From Paludibacteraceae bacterium (GTDB lineage: Bacteria; Bacteroidota; Bacteroidia; Bacteroidales; Paludibacteraceae), in assembly GCA_017648235.1 (NCBI GenBank), contig JAGCIZ010000089.1, positions 1 to 14,647 on the forward strand: DNA of 14,647 nucleotides, written 5' to 3'. The position numbers and the translations under genes are program-made. Positions 1-7,571 of this stretch are shown piece by piece. The notes below the pieces were generated by a model. That model had not been told where the DNA came from. It saw nothing but the letters and a program-made list of their open reading frames with translations, and did not search any database. Positions within the stretch are counted from its first letter, which is position 1. Each line of letters begins with the position of its first letter.

Positions 1-2522
1 CAGGAGAAAAAGTTGTTGTTTTAGGCGGTGATAACTACCGAATAGGAATGGGAGGTGGAGCAGTGTCGAGTGTAGAAACTGGGCAATATAGCAGCGGAAT
101 CGAACTAAATGCCGTTCAGCGTGCTAATCCTGAAATGCAAAAACGTGTGTCAAATGTAATACGTACATTGGCCGAAAGTGATGATAACCCAATCGTTTCT
201 ATTCACGACCACGGAGCGGGAGGACATTTGAACTGCCTTTCTGAATTAGTTGAAGCAACTGGTGGTCATATAGATTTAGACAACCTTCCTGTTGGCGACC
301 CAACGCTTTCTGCAAAAGAAATTATTGGAAACGAAAGCCAGGAACGTATGGGACTTCTTGTTCCTGATGCTGCCCAAGAACATATCAAACGCATTGCAAA
401 TCGCGAACGTGCTCCTTTTTATAGTGTAGGAGAAACTACAGACGACATGCGTTTTGTTTTTGAAAGAAATAATGGCGAAAAACCAATTGATATGGATTTG
501 GAAGACTTTTTTGGAAAGGCTCCAAAAACATATATGCACGATAAAACTATTGTTGAAAAATATAGTGATCCAGAAACCTCTGCTGAAAAAATTGAAGAGT
601 ACATCAAAAATGTATTGACACTTGAAGCAGTTGCTTGTAAAGATTGGTTGACAAATAAAGTTGACCGTTCGGTTACGGGAAAAATTGCTCGTCAGCAATG
701 TCAAGGAGAGTTGCAGTTGCCTTTGAGTGATTGTGGTGCGGTTGCACTCGACTATAGAGGAAAGTCAGGAATAGCAACATCAATCGGTCATGCTCCACAA
801 GTAGCTTTGATTGATTCTGCTGCTGGTTCAGTGTTGGCGATTGCAGAAAGTTTGACAAATATTGTTTTTGCTCCGTTGAAAAATGGAATTGAATCAGTTT
901 CTTTGTCGGCAAACTGGATGTGGCCTTGTAAGAATGAGGGAGAAGATGCACGTCTATACAGAGCTGTGGAAGCATGTAGTGATTTTGCTTGTGGACTTGG
1001 AATTAATATCCCAACAGGAAAAGATAGTCTTTCAATGACTCAAAAATATGGTCAGGATAAGGTGTTCTCTCCAGGAACGGTTATTATCTCTGCAGCTGGA
1101 GAGGTAAGTGATATTAGAAAAATTGTTGGACCAGTGCTTGTGAATGATTCTGAAGCTGCGGTTTATCATATTGATTTTTCTTTTTCTCCACTGCAGTTGG
1201 GTGGTTCTGCTTTTTATCAGACACTCAATAAGATAGGTTCGGAATGTCCAAATGTTGGTGATACTGAATATTTTGCATCGGCATTTAATGCAGTTCAGAA
1301 GTTGGTTGAAGAAGGACTTATTCTTGCGGGTCATGATGTGTCTGCTGGAGGTATGCTCACAGCATTGCTCGAAATGTGTTTTGCAAATACAAAAGGTGGT
1401 TTGAAACTTGATTTAAGCGGATTCGCTCAAGAAGATATCTTGAAGGTTCTTTTTGCTGAAAATCCATCGATTCTTGTTCAAATCAAGGACATAAAATCAG
1501 CAGAAAAAATATTGACTGAAGCAGGAGTTGGATTTATAAAAGTAGCAGATGTAATTGCCGAACGTAAATTGAGTATTCAAAGTCAATCTTCAATTGTCAA
1601 CTTGGATATTGATGAATTGCGTGATGTTTGGTATCGCCCATCTTATTTGCTCGATTGTAAACAGAGCGGAAAAGAATGTGCAGCACAACGTTTTGCAAAT
1701 TATAAAAATCAACCATTGAACTTTATCTTTAATAATAAAAAACAGGAAGAAGGATCTAATCCTGCAAAACAACCTATAGCGGCTATTATTAGAGAAAAAG
1801 GAACCAATGGAGAGCGTGAAATGGCTTATTCGCTCTATCTTGCAGGATTTAATGTTAAGGATGTTCATATGACTGACCTTGCAACGGGTCGCGAGACGCT
1901 TGAAGAAGTCGATATGATTGTTTTCTGTGGAGGATTCTCGAATTCCGATGTGCTTGGTAGCGCAAAAGGTTGGGCTGGAGGCTTCCGTTACAACGAGAAA
2001 GCAAAACTTGCTCTTGATAAATTTTATGCTAGAAAGAATACCCTTTCGTTAGGTATTTGTAATGGTTGTCAGTTGATGGTGGAATTGGGATTGTTGACTC
2101 CAGAACATGACGAAAAACCAAAAATGTTGCACAATAATTCACATAAATTTGAGTCGAATTTTGTGGCTCTTGATATTCCAGAAAATAATAGTGTGATGTT
2201 TGGTTCGTTATCGGGAAGTCGTCTGGGTATTTGGGTGGCACATGGTGAAGGTAAATTCTTCTTGCCTAAGGAAGAAAAAGATTACCATATTGTTGCAAAA
2301 TATGCTTATGACTCTTATCCTGCAAATCCTAATGGTTCTGACTATAATGTAGCCGGAATTTGCTCATCTGATGGTCGACATTTGGCAATGATGCCACATC
2401 TTGAGCGTGCAATTTTCCCATGGCAATGGGGCTACTATCCACAAGAGCGCAAATCTGATGAAATAACTCCTTGGGTAGATGCTTTTGTAAATGCTCGTAA
2501 ATGGATTGAGAAAAATAAATAA
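1..2522 (+). CDS. purL: Phosphoribosylformylglycinamidine synthase, large single-chain form (5' end missing)
   Basis: This enzyme converts FGAR plus glutamine and ATP to FGAM in the cytoplasm, the fourth step of purine synthesis. The open frame enters from the left edge (first full codon at base 3, reading GEKVVVLGGDNYRIG) and runs 839 codons to TAA, so the ATG at base 48 is internal and not the start. The large single-chain PurL is usually about 1,200-1,300 residues, so roughly the N-terminal third is missing. Synthase-domain signatures visible are GGGAVSSVE near base 51, HDHGAGGH near 207, TGKDSLSMT near 1014 and GHDVSAGGM near 1329. The C-terminal glutamine amidotransferase domain starts near base 1775 and has the nucleophile Cys in GICNGCQ (codon 2058-2060) and the His and Glu of PHLERA (codons 2397 and 2403). 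All catalytic residues checked are present. No clear terminator follows it before the rpsP promoter. Confidence 0.97.
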   Translation, partial: GEKVVVLGGDNYRIGMGGGAVSSVETGQYSSGIELNAVQRANPEMQKRVSNVIRTLAESDDNPIVSIHDHGAGGHLNCLSELVEATGGHIDLDNLPVGDPTLSAKEIIGNESQERMGLLVPDAAQEHIKRIANRERAPFYSVGETTDDMRFVFERNNGEKPIDMDLEDFFGKAPKTYMHDKTIVEKYSDPETSAEKIEEYIKNVLTLEAVACKDWLTNKVDRSVTGKIARQQCQGELQLPLSDCGAVALDYRGKSGIATSIGHAPQVALIDSAAGSVLAIAESLTNIVFAPLKNGIESVSLSANWMWPCKNEGEDARLYRAVEACSDFACGLGINIPTGKDSLSMTQKYGQDKVFSPGTVIISAAGEVSDIRKIVGPVLVNDSEAAVYHIDFSFSPLQLGGSAFYQTLNKIGSECPNVGDTEYFASAFNAVQKLVEEGLILAGHDVSAGGMLTALLEMCFANTKGGLKLDLSGFAQEDILKVLFAENPSILVQIKDIKSAEKILTEAGVGFIKVADVIAERKLSIQSQSSIVNLDIDELRDVWYRPSYLLDCKQSGKECAAQRFANYKNQPLNFIFNNKKQEEGSNPAKQPIAAIIREKGTNGEREMAYSLYLAGFNVKDVHMTDLATGRETLEEVDMIVFCGGFSNSDVLGSAKGWAGGFRYNEKAKLALDKFYARKNTLSLGICNGCQLMVELGLLTPEHDEKPKMLHNNSHKFESNFVALDIPENNSVMFGSLSGSRLGIWVAHGEGKFFLPKEEKDYHIVAKYAYDSYPANPNGSDYNVAGICSSDGRHLAMMPHLERAIFPWQWGYYPQERKSDEITPWVDAFVNARKWIEKNK

Positions 2523-2547
2523 AAGTCGTATTATTAAAATAGTGCAA

Positions 2548-2578
2548 TTTGTTAATTAGAAAAAATATTATACCTTTG
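2548..2578 (+). promoter_or_regulatory. Bacteroidota-type promoter for rpsP
   Basis: A -33 box TTTG at 2548-2551 and a -7 box TACCTTTG at 2571-2578 are separated by 19 bp, matching the known Bacteroidota primary-sigma consensus TTTG-N19-21-TAnnTTTG. Transcription should begin a few bases after 2580, leaving a leader of about 50 nt before rpsP. Confidence 0.85.
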
Positions 2579-2582
2579 CACC

Positions 2583-2599
2583 GCTTTTCGAGAAAAAGC
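2583..2599 (+). other. Small hairpin at the 5' end of the rpsP leader
   Basis: GCTTTT (2583-2588) can pair with AAAAGC (2594-2599) around the loop CGAGA. It sits at the predicted 5' end of the rpsP transcript. It could stabilise the message or take part in control, but it is short and AT-rich and could be chance. The rest of the leader, 2600-2634, is an unstructured A/T stretch with no clear Shine-Dalgarno sequence, as is common in this phylum. Confidence 0.3.
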
Positions 2600-2634
2600 A
2601 ATTTAGGTTTTAATAATTAAATTTTATAGAAGAA

Positions 2635-3165
2635 ATGGCAACGAAAATTAGATTGCAAAGACATGGACACAAAGGGTATGCCTATTACCACATTGTGATT
2701 GCTGATTCGAGAGCTCCTCGTGATGGCAAGTTTGTAGAAAGAATTGGAGCGTATAATCCAAATGTAAATCCAGCAATGATTGATTTGAACTTTGATCGTG
2801 CATTGTATTGGATTCAAACTGGAGCTCAACCAACTGACACAGTTCGTAGTATTCTTTCAAGAGAAGGCGTTTTGTTGAAAAAACACTTGTTGGATGGTGT
2901 TAAAAAAGGTGCTTTTGATAATGCAGAAGCAGAAAAACGTTTTGAGGCATGGAAAAATGAAAAAGTAGCAACTATTCAAAAAACGAAAGATCAAGTTGCT
3001 GCTGAAAAGAGTGAAAATGCAAAAAAACGTTTGGCTGAAGAAGTAGAAAAAAATAAGGCAAAAGCTGAAGAAGTAGCAAAGAAAAAAGCGGAAGCGGCTG
3101 TTCAAGCAGCTGAAGCAGAAGCTGAAAATGCTGCAGAAGAAGCTCCAGCAACAGAAGAAGCATAA
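2635..3165 (+). CDS. rpsP: 30S ribosomal protein S16 with long charged C-terminal tail
   Basis: S16 is a primary 16S rRNA-binding protein of the small subunit and is needed for its assembly. The N-terminus MATKIRLQRHGHKGYAYY and the following DSRAPRDGKFVERIGAYNP are diagnostic of the family. The protein is 176 residues, about twice the length of E. coli S16 (82). The core occupies about residues 1-90; residues 100-176 are rich in Lys, Glu and Ala (repeats such as KAEEVAKKKAEAA) and should be a charged helix ending in an acidic tail. Long S16 tails of this kind are familiar in Bacteroidota, though their role is not established. The ATG at 2635 gives the conserved N-terminus. The gene stands alone: rimM, trmD and rplS, its partners in many other bacteria, are absent. 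It has its own promoter and terminator. Confidence 0.98.
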   Translation: MATKIRLQRHGHKGYAYYHIVIADSRAPRDGKFVERIGAYNPNVNPAMIDLNFDRALYWIQTGAQPTDTVRSILSREGVLLKKHLLDGVKKGAFDNAEAEKRFEAWKNEKVATIQKTKDQVAAEKSENAKKRLAEEVEKNKAKAEEVAKKKAEAAVQAAEAEAENAAEEAPATEEA

Positions 3166-3197
3166 ATCGAAACGATTTGAAAATATTTGTTTCAATG

Positions 3198-3223
3198 AAA
3201 GTCCGACATTTGTCGGACTTTTT
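3198..3223 (+). terminator. Rho-independent terminator of rpsP
   Basis: AAAGTCCGACA (3198-3208) pairs perfectly with TGTCGGACTTT (3211-3221) around two T residues, and a T tract runs to 3223. It lies 32 bp past the rpsP stop. The hairpin is nearly symmetrical, but the strong T tract is on the plus strand. Confidence 0.9.
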
Positions 3224-3249
3224 GTTTCTCACTCTTTTTGCTAATTTTG
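3221..3249 (+). promoter_or_regulatory. Possible promoter for hflX
   Basis: A good -7 box TAATTTTG lies at 3242-3249, followed by CA as at the other promoters here. The best -33 box, TTTG at 3221-3224, is only 17 bp upstream and overlaps the T tract of the rpsP terminator. Given the terminator just before it, hflX must have a promoter here, but the exact -33 box is uncertain. The leader would be only about 15 nt. Confidence 0.5.
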
Positions 3250-3270
3250 CAAGCGTTTTAGGATTGTTGT

Positions 3271-4500
3271 ATGACGAATATAAAAACAGAAATATACGAA
3301 GAAAAAGCCGTTTTGATCGGATTGATTACTCAGAATCAGTCGGAGGAGAGAGCGAAGGAATATCTTGATGAATTGGCATTTTTGGCAGAAACGGCTGGAG
3401 CTATTCCTGTGAAAAAGTTTTTTCAGAGAGTGCCTTTCCCGAATTCTCGTACCTTTATTGGTCAGGGTAAATTGGAAGAAATTGCAGAGTATATAAAATT
3501 GCGAGCAGAAGATGAAGAAAATGCTGTAGGGATGGCAATTTTTGACGATGAGTTGTCGCCTCTTCAGTTGAAAAATATTGAAAATATTCTCAAAATTAAA
3601 GTGCTCGATAGGACAACTCTTATTTTGGATATTTTTGCAAAACGAGCTCAAACTGCTCATGCTAAAACTCAAGTTGAACTTGCTCAATATCAATATCTTT
3701 TGCCACGATTGACAAGAATGTGGACTCACCTTGAACGTCAAAGAGGAGGTATCGGAATGCGTGGACCGGGGGAAACTCAGATAGAAACCGACCGGCGAAT
3801 TATTTTGGATAAGATATCACGGTTGAAAGACGAACTAAAGCATATTGATAAACAAAAACAAGTTCAAAGAAAAAATCGTGGTAAAATGGTTCGAGTTGCC
3901 CTTGTGGGGTATACTAATGCCGGAAAGTCTACGATGATGAACCTTTTGAGCAAGAGCGATGTTTTTGCTGAAAATAAGTTGTTTGCAACTCTTGATACAA
4001 CGGTGCGCAAAGTGATTATTGAGAATCTTCCTTTTTTGCTTTCGGATACCGTAGGTTTTATTCGTAAGTTGCCAACTCACTTGATAGAGTCCTTTAAATC
4101 TACTCTTGATGAGGTAAGAGAAGCAGATATTTTGTTACATATTGTTGATATTTCGCATCCGAATTTTGAGGAGCAATTTAATGTGGTAAACAACACTATT
4201 AAAGAAATTGACAAGCAAGAGAAACCAATGATTGTGATTTTTAATAAAATAGATGCTTTTTCTTTTATTCCCAAGGAAGAAGATGATTTGACTCCGATGA
4301 AAAGAGAAAACTTTTCTCTTGATGATTTGAAATCAACTTGGATGGCAAAAATGCATAATAACTGTTTGTTTGTTTCGGCAAAGGAGCGAATGAATATTGT
4401 GGAACTGAAAAAATTGCTTTATGATAAAGTGAAGGAAATTCACGTTACACGTTTTCCGTATAACGACTTTTTGTTTGAACAATACACTGATTTAGAATAA
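3271..4500 (+). CDS. hflX: GTPase HflX, ribosome-associated
   Basis: HflX binds the large ribosomal subunit and splits or rescues stalled ribosomes, notably under heat and antibiotic stress in other bacteria. At 409 residues it is close to E. coli HflX (426). The N-terminal HflX domain (about 1-190) includes RTFIGQGKLEEI at 60-71 and the subfamily signature GGIGMRGPGETQIETDRR at 159-176, then a coiled linker (180-205). The GTPase domain has G1 GYTNAGKST at 213-221, G2 in FATLDTTVR at 238-246, G3 DTVGF at 259-263, G4 NKID at 325-328 and G5 SAK at 369-371. Every G motif is intact. A 10-residue acidic insert follows NKID (about 331-341). The next gene starts 9 bp after the stop, so the two are probably co-transcribed. 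Confidence 0.97.
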   Translation: MTNIKTEIYEEKAVLIGLITQNQSEERAKEYLDELAFLAETAGAIPVKKFFQRVPFPNSRTFIGQGKLEEIAEYIKLRAEDEENAVGMAIFDDELSPLQLKNIENILKIKVLDRTTLILDIFAKRAQTAHAKTQVELAQYQYLLPRLTRMWTHLERQRGGIGMRGPGETQIETDRRIILDKISRLKDELKHIDKQKQVQRKNRGKMVRVALVGYTNAGKSTMMNLLSKSDVFAENKLFATLDTTVRKVIIENLPFLLSDTVGFIRKLPTHLIESFKSTLDEVREADILLHIVDISHPNFEEQFNVVNNTIKEIDKQEKPMIVIFNKIDAFSFIPKEEDDLTPMKRENFSLDDLKSTWMAKMHNNCLFVSAKERMNIVELKKLLYDKVKEIHVTRFPYNDFLFEQYTDLE

Positions 4501-4509
4501 GTAAGAGAA

Positions 4510-5943
4510 GTGAAGAGAACTTTGTTTTTTAAGGCAAAAGGATTTTTTTCTAGTTTTCTTGGAATTAGAAAAATTGCTCTTTTTGTTGTTCTTTTTTTCT
4601 CTTTTTTTCTCTTAAATGCTCAGAATGATACGATAGAAATTGCTGATATCGAAAATTATTTGGAGTCATATTCAATATCATCTAATCAAAAAAATCTTTT
4701 GACTACTCCTGTGGTACAAGGAAGTTTGATTTCTCCTCAGAATCAGATTAAAATATCTGAAGAATTGAAAAATGTTGATTTGGCAAAAATAGGTTTTGGA
4801 AAACTTATCTCCGAAAAAGATTCATTGCGAATAGCGGAAGAAGCCGAGAAAGAGTGCGAATATAATCCGTTGTTCCTAGATTGGATTTTTAAAAAAGATA
4901 ATCCGGTGCTCGAAGAAGAAAAAACGGCGGAAAATATTATTAATAACCTGCGACGTGAGGTTTATATTGATATTAAAGAAACTTCACCCGAACTTATAGT
5001 TTTTCATGAAGAGGAACTTCCGGATATAAATGATTTGAAATTGAATTTTAGAGAGAGAAAAACCTCTGTTGAGGATTTTTTGTGGAAGCAGCAGATGGTA
5101 GAGATGCCTAAAAATAAATTAGATATTTCTCAACAAAAACGAAAATGGCGTTACGGAGGAAAGATTTCTGCACTGGTTTCGCAGAGTTACATTTCCCCAA
5201 ACTGGTATACAGGAGGAACAGGAAATGTCTCGATTTTGGGCGATGTTTCAGCTTATGTAAATTATACAAACCACAAAAATCTTCAGTTTGACAATACGCT
5301 TGAATGGAAAGCAGGTTTTAACTCTTCGTTTAGTGATTCTTTGCGTTTTTTGAGTACGAATGAAGATATCTTTAAGATAAATTCGAAATTAGGATTGAAG
5401 GCCTTCCGAAATTTTTACTATACGCTTTCGGCTGAATTTTCTACGCCGCTTTTCAATACCTTTGTGCCAAACACAAGAGAACTTTCAACTTCCACTTTTT
5501 CACCTATTAGAACCTATATTGGTTTAGGTTTGGATTTTAAGTATAAAACAATTCTTTCGCTTATGGTTTCTCCTTTTTCTTATAAACTGACTTATGTGAT
5601 GAATACAAGTAAGGCCGAAGGGGTTGAAAGTACTATTGCTGACAAATTTAATATTCCTGAGGGGAAGAATATTCTTCATGCTTTTGGTAGTCGTTTGGAG
5701 TTGAATTTTGCATATGTTTTTTCAAAAGAGTTGAAGTTGAATTCCAAATTCTATCTTTATACCGATTATAAGAATGTGGAGTTGGATTGGGAAATAACGG
5801 GTAATTTTATAGTAACTCATTTTCTTACCATACAACTTTCGCTACACCCACGTTACGACTCAAGTTTGGTGCTTGCAGAGGGGCAAAAGTCTCGTTTTCA
5901 GTTTCGTGAGTTTACAAGTTTAGGATTTTTGTATCAGTTTTAA
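4510..5943 (+). CDS. DUF3078-like outer-membrane beta-barrel protein, function unknown
   Basis: The product is predicted to be exported. A basic N-region (residues 1-21) is followed by the hydrophobic stretch IALFVVLFFSFFLLNA (22-37), with likely signal-peptidase I cleavage at NA-Q. Residues about 40-210 are mostly charged, without a family I recognise. From 213 to 477 the pattern fits a beta-barrel: the KWRYGGKISALVSQSY and NWYTGGTGN block, then FDNTLEWKAGF, INSKLGLK, and alternating aromatic strands ending in the terminal Phe of FLYQF. The Trp-Tyr-Gly-Gly block followed by a 'dNtl' strand resembles DUF3078, a Bacteroidota family of unknown function. The only sensible start is GTG at 4510, 9 bp after hflX, since no ATG lies near the signal peptide. 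It may be a porin-like or structural protein; nothing shows a substrate. Confidence 0.8.
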   Translation: MKRTLFFKAKGFFSSFLGIRKIALFVVLFFSFFLLNAQNDTIEIADIENYLESYSISSNQKNLLTTPVVQGSLISPQNQIKISEELKNVDLAKIGFGKLISEKDSLRIAEEAEKECEYNPLFLDWIFKKDNPVLEEEKTAENIINNLRREVYIDIKETSPELIVFHEEELPDINDLKLNFRERKTSVEDFLWKQQMVEMPKNKLDISQQKRKWRYGGKISALVSQSYISPNWYTGGTGNVSILGDVSAYVNYTNHKNLQFDNTLEWKAGFNSSFSDSLRFLSTNEDIFKINSKLGLKAFRNFYYTLSAEFSTPLFNTFVPNTRELSTSTFSPIRTYIGLGLDFKYKTILSLMVSPFSYKLTYVMNTSKAEGVESTIADKFNIPEGKNILHAFGSRLELNFAYVFSKELKLNSKFYLYTDYKNVELDWEITGNFIVTHFLTIQLSLHPRYDSSLVLAEGQKSRFQFREFTSLGFLYQF

Positions 5944-5980
5944 TTATTTGATTTTTTAGAACAAAAACAACTTAATTTTT

Positions 5981-7174
5981 ATGTCATATATTCTGAAAGA
6001 GGTAACATCTTCTGTTGATAAAAAGTTGTTTATTGATTTTCCTAAAAAACTTTATTCAGAAAATAAATTTTGGGTTTGCCCTCTTGATAGTGATATTGAA
6101 AATGTTTTTTCTCCTATCAAGAACAAGAAGTTTGAGGGAGGAGAAGCTGTTCGATGGATTGTGTTGGATCGAAAAAATACGGTTGTTGGGCGTATAGCTG
6201 CATTTTACAACCAACAACAAGCATCTATAGAAAAACAACCAACTGGAGGTTGTGGATTTTTTGAATCAATAGATAGTCAAGAAGTTGCAAATATGCTTTT
6301 TGATGCGGCAAAAGATTGGCTTGGGCAGAAAGGAATGGAAGCGATGGATGGGCCTATCAACTTTGGCAATCGTGATAGTTGGTGGGGATTGCTTGTTGAT
6401 GGTTTTGAAAAAACGCCTCTTTATGCTAATTCTTATAATTTCCCTTATTATCAAAAGTTGTTTGAAACTTATGGTTGGAGAAATTATTTCAATCAGTATA
6501 CTTATTTGCGTGAGATAAAATCTGGTTTGCTTTCGTCATCGGTTTATGATAAAGTGAAACGTTTGGAAAACGATTCAAATTATACGTTTCGTCATATTGA
6601 AAAATCTGATTACCATCGTGTGGCTGACGATGTTCGGACTATATATAATAAGGCTTGGGCGCGTTTTTCGGGAGTGAATCCATTGTCTAAGGAACAAGCC
6701 GACGAACTTTTTGCTTCGCTTAGGCAGATTATAGATCCCAAACTTATCTATTTTGCTTATTACGACGATGAACCAATAGCTTTTTTTATAAATATTCCTG
6801 ATTTAAATAGAATTATCGGGAAGTTTGGAGGGAGGCTTAATTTTGTCAACAAGTTGCGTTTGCTTTGGTGTCTTCGAAGGAAAAAATCTGACCGAATTTT
6901 TGGTATGACGTTTGGTGTGGTGCCTCAATTTCAAGGAAAGGGAGTTGAGAGTGGATTGATTTGTTGTATGGAAAAAGAGATTGACAAAGGTTCGTTCCGA
7001 AGTTATAAATCTATGGAACTGGCTTGGATAGGAGATTTCAATCCTGTGATGATGCGCATGGTGGAGAGTTATGTTGGTGCTGTGCGACACAAAATGCACA
7101 CTACTTATCGTTATTTTTTTGATAGTGACAAACCATTCGAACGTTGCCCTCGACTAGGAGTCCTAAAAGGATAA
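5981..7174 (+). CDS. YghO-like tandem GNAT-fold protein, putative N-acyltransferase
   Basis: This is a 397-residue cytoplasmic protein resembling the YghO group of GNAT-fold proteins, whose substrate is not known. It reads as two GNAT-like halves. In the first (about 1-180), VVGRIAAFYN (68-77) looks like the strand before the cofactor site, and GPINFGNRDSWWGLLVDGFE (124-143) and the following YNFPYYQKLFETYGW are characteristic of the group; this half lacks a clear acyl-CoA loop. In the second (about 200-380), FGVVPQFQGKGVESGL (311-326) matches GNAT motif A, with the QFQGKG loop that binds the pyrophosphate of acyl-CoA. The ATG at 5981 lies 37 bp after the previous stop, with no recognisable promoter or terminator between, so read-through from hflX is likely. 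The substrate could be a protein or a small amine; the sequence does not tell. Confidence 0.75.
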   Translation: MSYILKEVTSSVDKKLFIDFPKKLYSENKFWVCPLDSDIENVFSPIKNKKFEGGEAVRWIVLDRKNTVVGRIAAFYNQQQASIEKQPTGGCGFFESIDSQEVANMLFDAAKDWLGQKGMEAMDGPINFGNRDSWWGLLVDGFEKTPLYANSYNFPYYQKLFETYGWRNYFNQYTYLREIKSGLLSSSVYDKVKRLENDSNYTFRHIEKSDYHRVADDVRTIYNKAWARFSGVNPLSKEQADELFASLRQIIDPKLIYFAYYDDEPIAFFINIPDLNRIIGKFGGRLNFVNKLRLLWCLRRKKSDRIFGMTFGVVPQFQGKGVESGLICCMEKEIDKGSFRSYKSMELAWIGDFNPVMMRMVESYVGAVRHKMHTTYRYFFDSDKPFERCPRLGVLKG

Positions 7175-7263
7175 AGAAACTTCGTAGTGATGTGCAAGTT
7201 TTTTGTGCTATAATATGCTATAAATATCGACATAAAAGCTGAAAATGGTGTTGAAATTGGCAC

Positions 7264-7294
7264 AAAAAAAGCACCTACATTTTTGTAAGTGCTT
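7264..7294 (-). terminator. Terminator of the minus-strand tRNA
   Basis: Read on the minus strand, AAGCACTTACA (7294-7284) pairs with TGTAGGTGCTT (7279-7269) around AAAA, with one U-G wobble, and is followed by seven T residues (7270-7264). On the plus strand the same site gives a C-A mismatch and only a delayed T tract (7298-7302), so it serves the tRNA better than the upstream plus-strand gene, although it may stop both. The rest of 7175-7263 holds nothing I can name. Confidence 0.75.
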
Positions 7295-7308
7295 AGATTT
7301 TTAGTTTG

Positions 7309-7383
7309 TGGACCCTGTTGGGCTTGAACCAACGACCCCCTGATTATGAGTCAGGTGCTACTAACCAACTGAGCTAAGGGTCC
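7309..7383 (-). tRNA. tRNA with anticodon CAU, probably tRNA-Ile2 (lysidine type), otherwise elongator tRNA-Met
   Basis: The 75-nt cloverleaf reads on the minus strand. The acceptor stem is GGACCCT with AGGGTCC, discriminator A at 7309. The anticodon stem CCTGA/TCAGG encloses loop CTCATAA, with anticodon CAU at plus-strand bases 7346-7348. The T arm is GTTGG-TTCAAGC-CCAAC. The 3' CCA is not encoded (CAAA follows the discriminator). C4-G69 and C5-G68 in the acceptor stem, and a T-arm region close to that of E. coli tRNA-Ile2, favour Ile2, in which TilS converts C34 to lysidine so that AUA is read as Ile. It lacks the C1-A72 mismatch and the three anticodon-stem GC pairs of initiator tRNA. Odd feature: the D arm has one extra base (plus-strand 7360) that breaks the usual fourth D-stem pair, leaving three pairs, GCT/AGC. 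Confidence 0.93.
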
Positions 7384-7402
7384 TGCTCTCAAAAAAGCAG
7401 TG

Positions 7403-7433
7403 CAAAGATATGTTATTTTCATTATGCTGCAAA
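7403..7433 (-). promoter_or_regulatory. Bacteroidota-type promoter for the tRNA
   Basis: On the minus strand, TTTG (7433-7430) and TATCTTTG (7410-7403) are exactly 19 bp apart. The predicted start leaves a leader of about 13 nt before tRNA base 1 at 7383. The promoter is divergent from that of glyS. Confidence 0.82.
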
Positions 7434-7490
7434 AAAATAAATAATGTTTTTGATATATTAGATTTCTTTTTGCGTTTTTCTTTCTTGCTT

Positions 7491-7525
7491 TTTGTCTGCT
7501 AACTACTTACTTTTTCGTACCTTTG
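7491..7525 (+). promoter_or_regulatory. Promoter for glyS and the operon behind it
   Basis: A -7 box TACCTTTG lies at 7518-7525 followed by CA, identical to that of rpsP. The nearest -33 box, TTTG at 7491-7494, is 23 bp upstream, longer than the usual 19-21, so the -33 assignment is less certain. The leader to the glyS ATG is about 40 nt, A/T-rich and without a Shine-Dalgarno sequence. Confidence 0.65.
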
Positions 7526-7571
7526 CAGTTTGGAATTTTGATTGTAGAAATAAAAAACAATAAAGAAGATT

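Noticed and set aside
3177..3368. Plus-strand frame of 63 codons between rpsP and hflX
   Set aside because: It spans the rpsP terminator hairpin and runs 98 bp into hflX in another frame; it has no recognisable content.
3630..3637. TATTTTTG promoter-like box inside hflX
   Set aside because: It lies within coding sequence, encodes conserved residues and has no TTTG at the proper distance upstream.
7209..7214. TATAAT sequence after the YghO-like gene
   Set aside because: Bacteroidota primary sigma does not use this box, no matching -35 is seen, and no plus-strand gene follows before the tRNA; likely chance in A/T-rich DNA.
7206..7228. Short tandem repeat of GCTATAA units
   Set aside because: There are only two imperfect copies in an A/T-rich gap, too few to call a repeat element.
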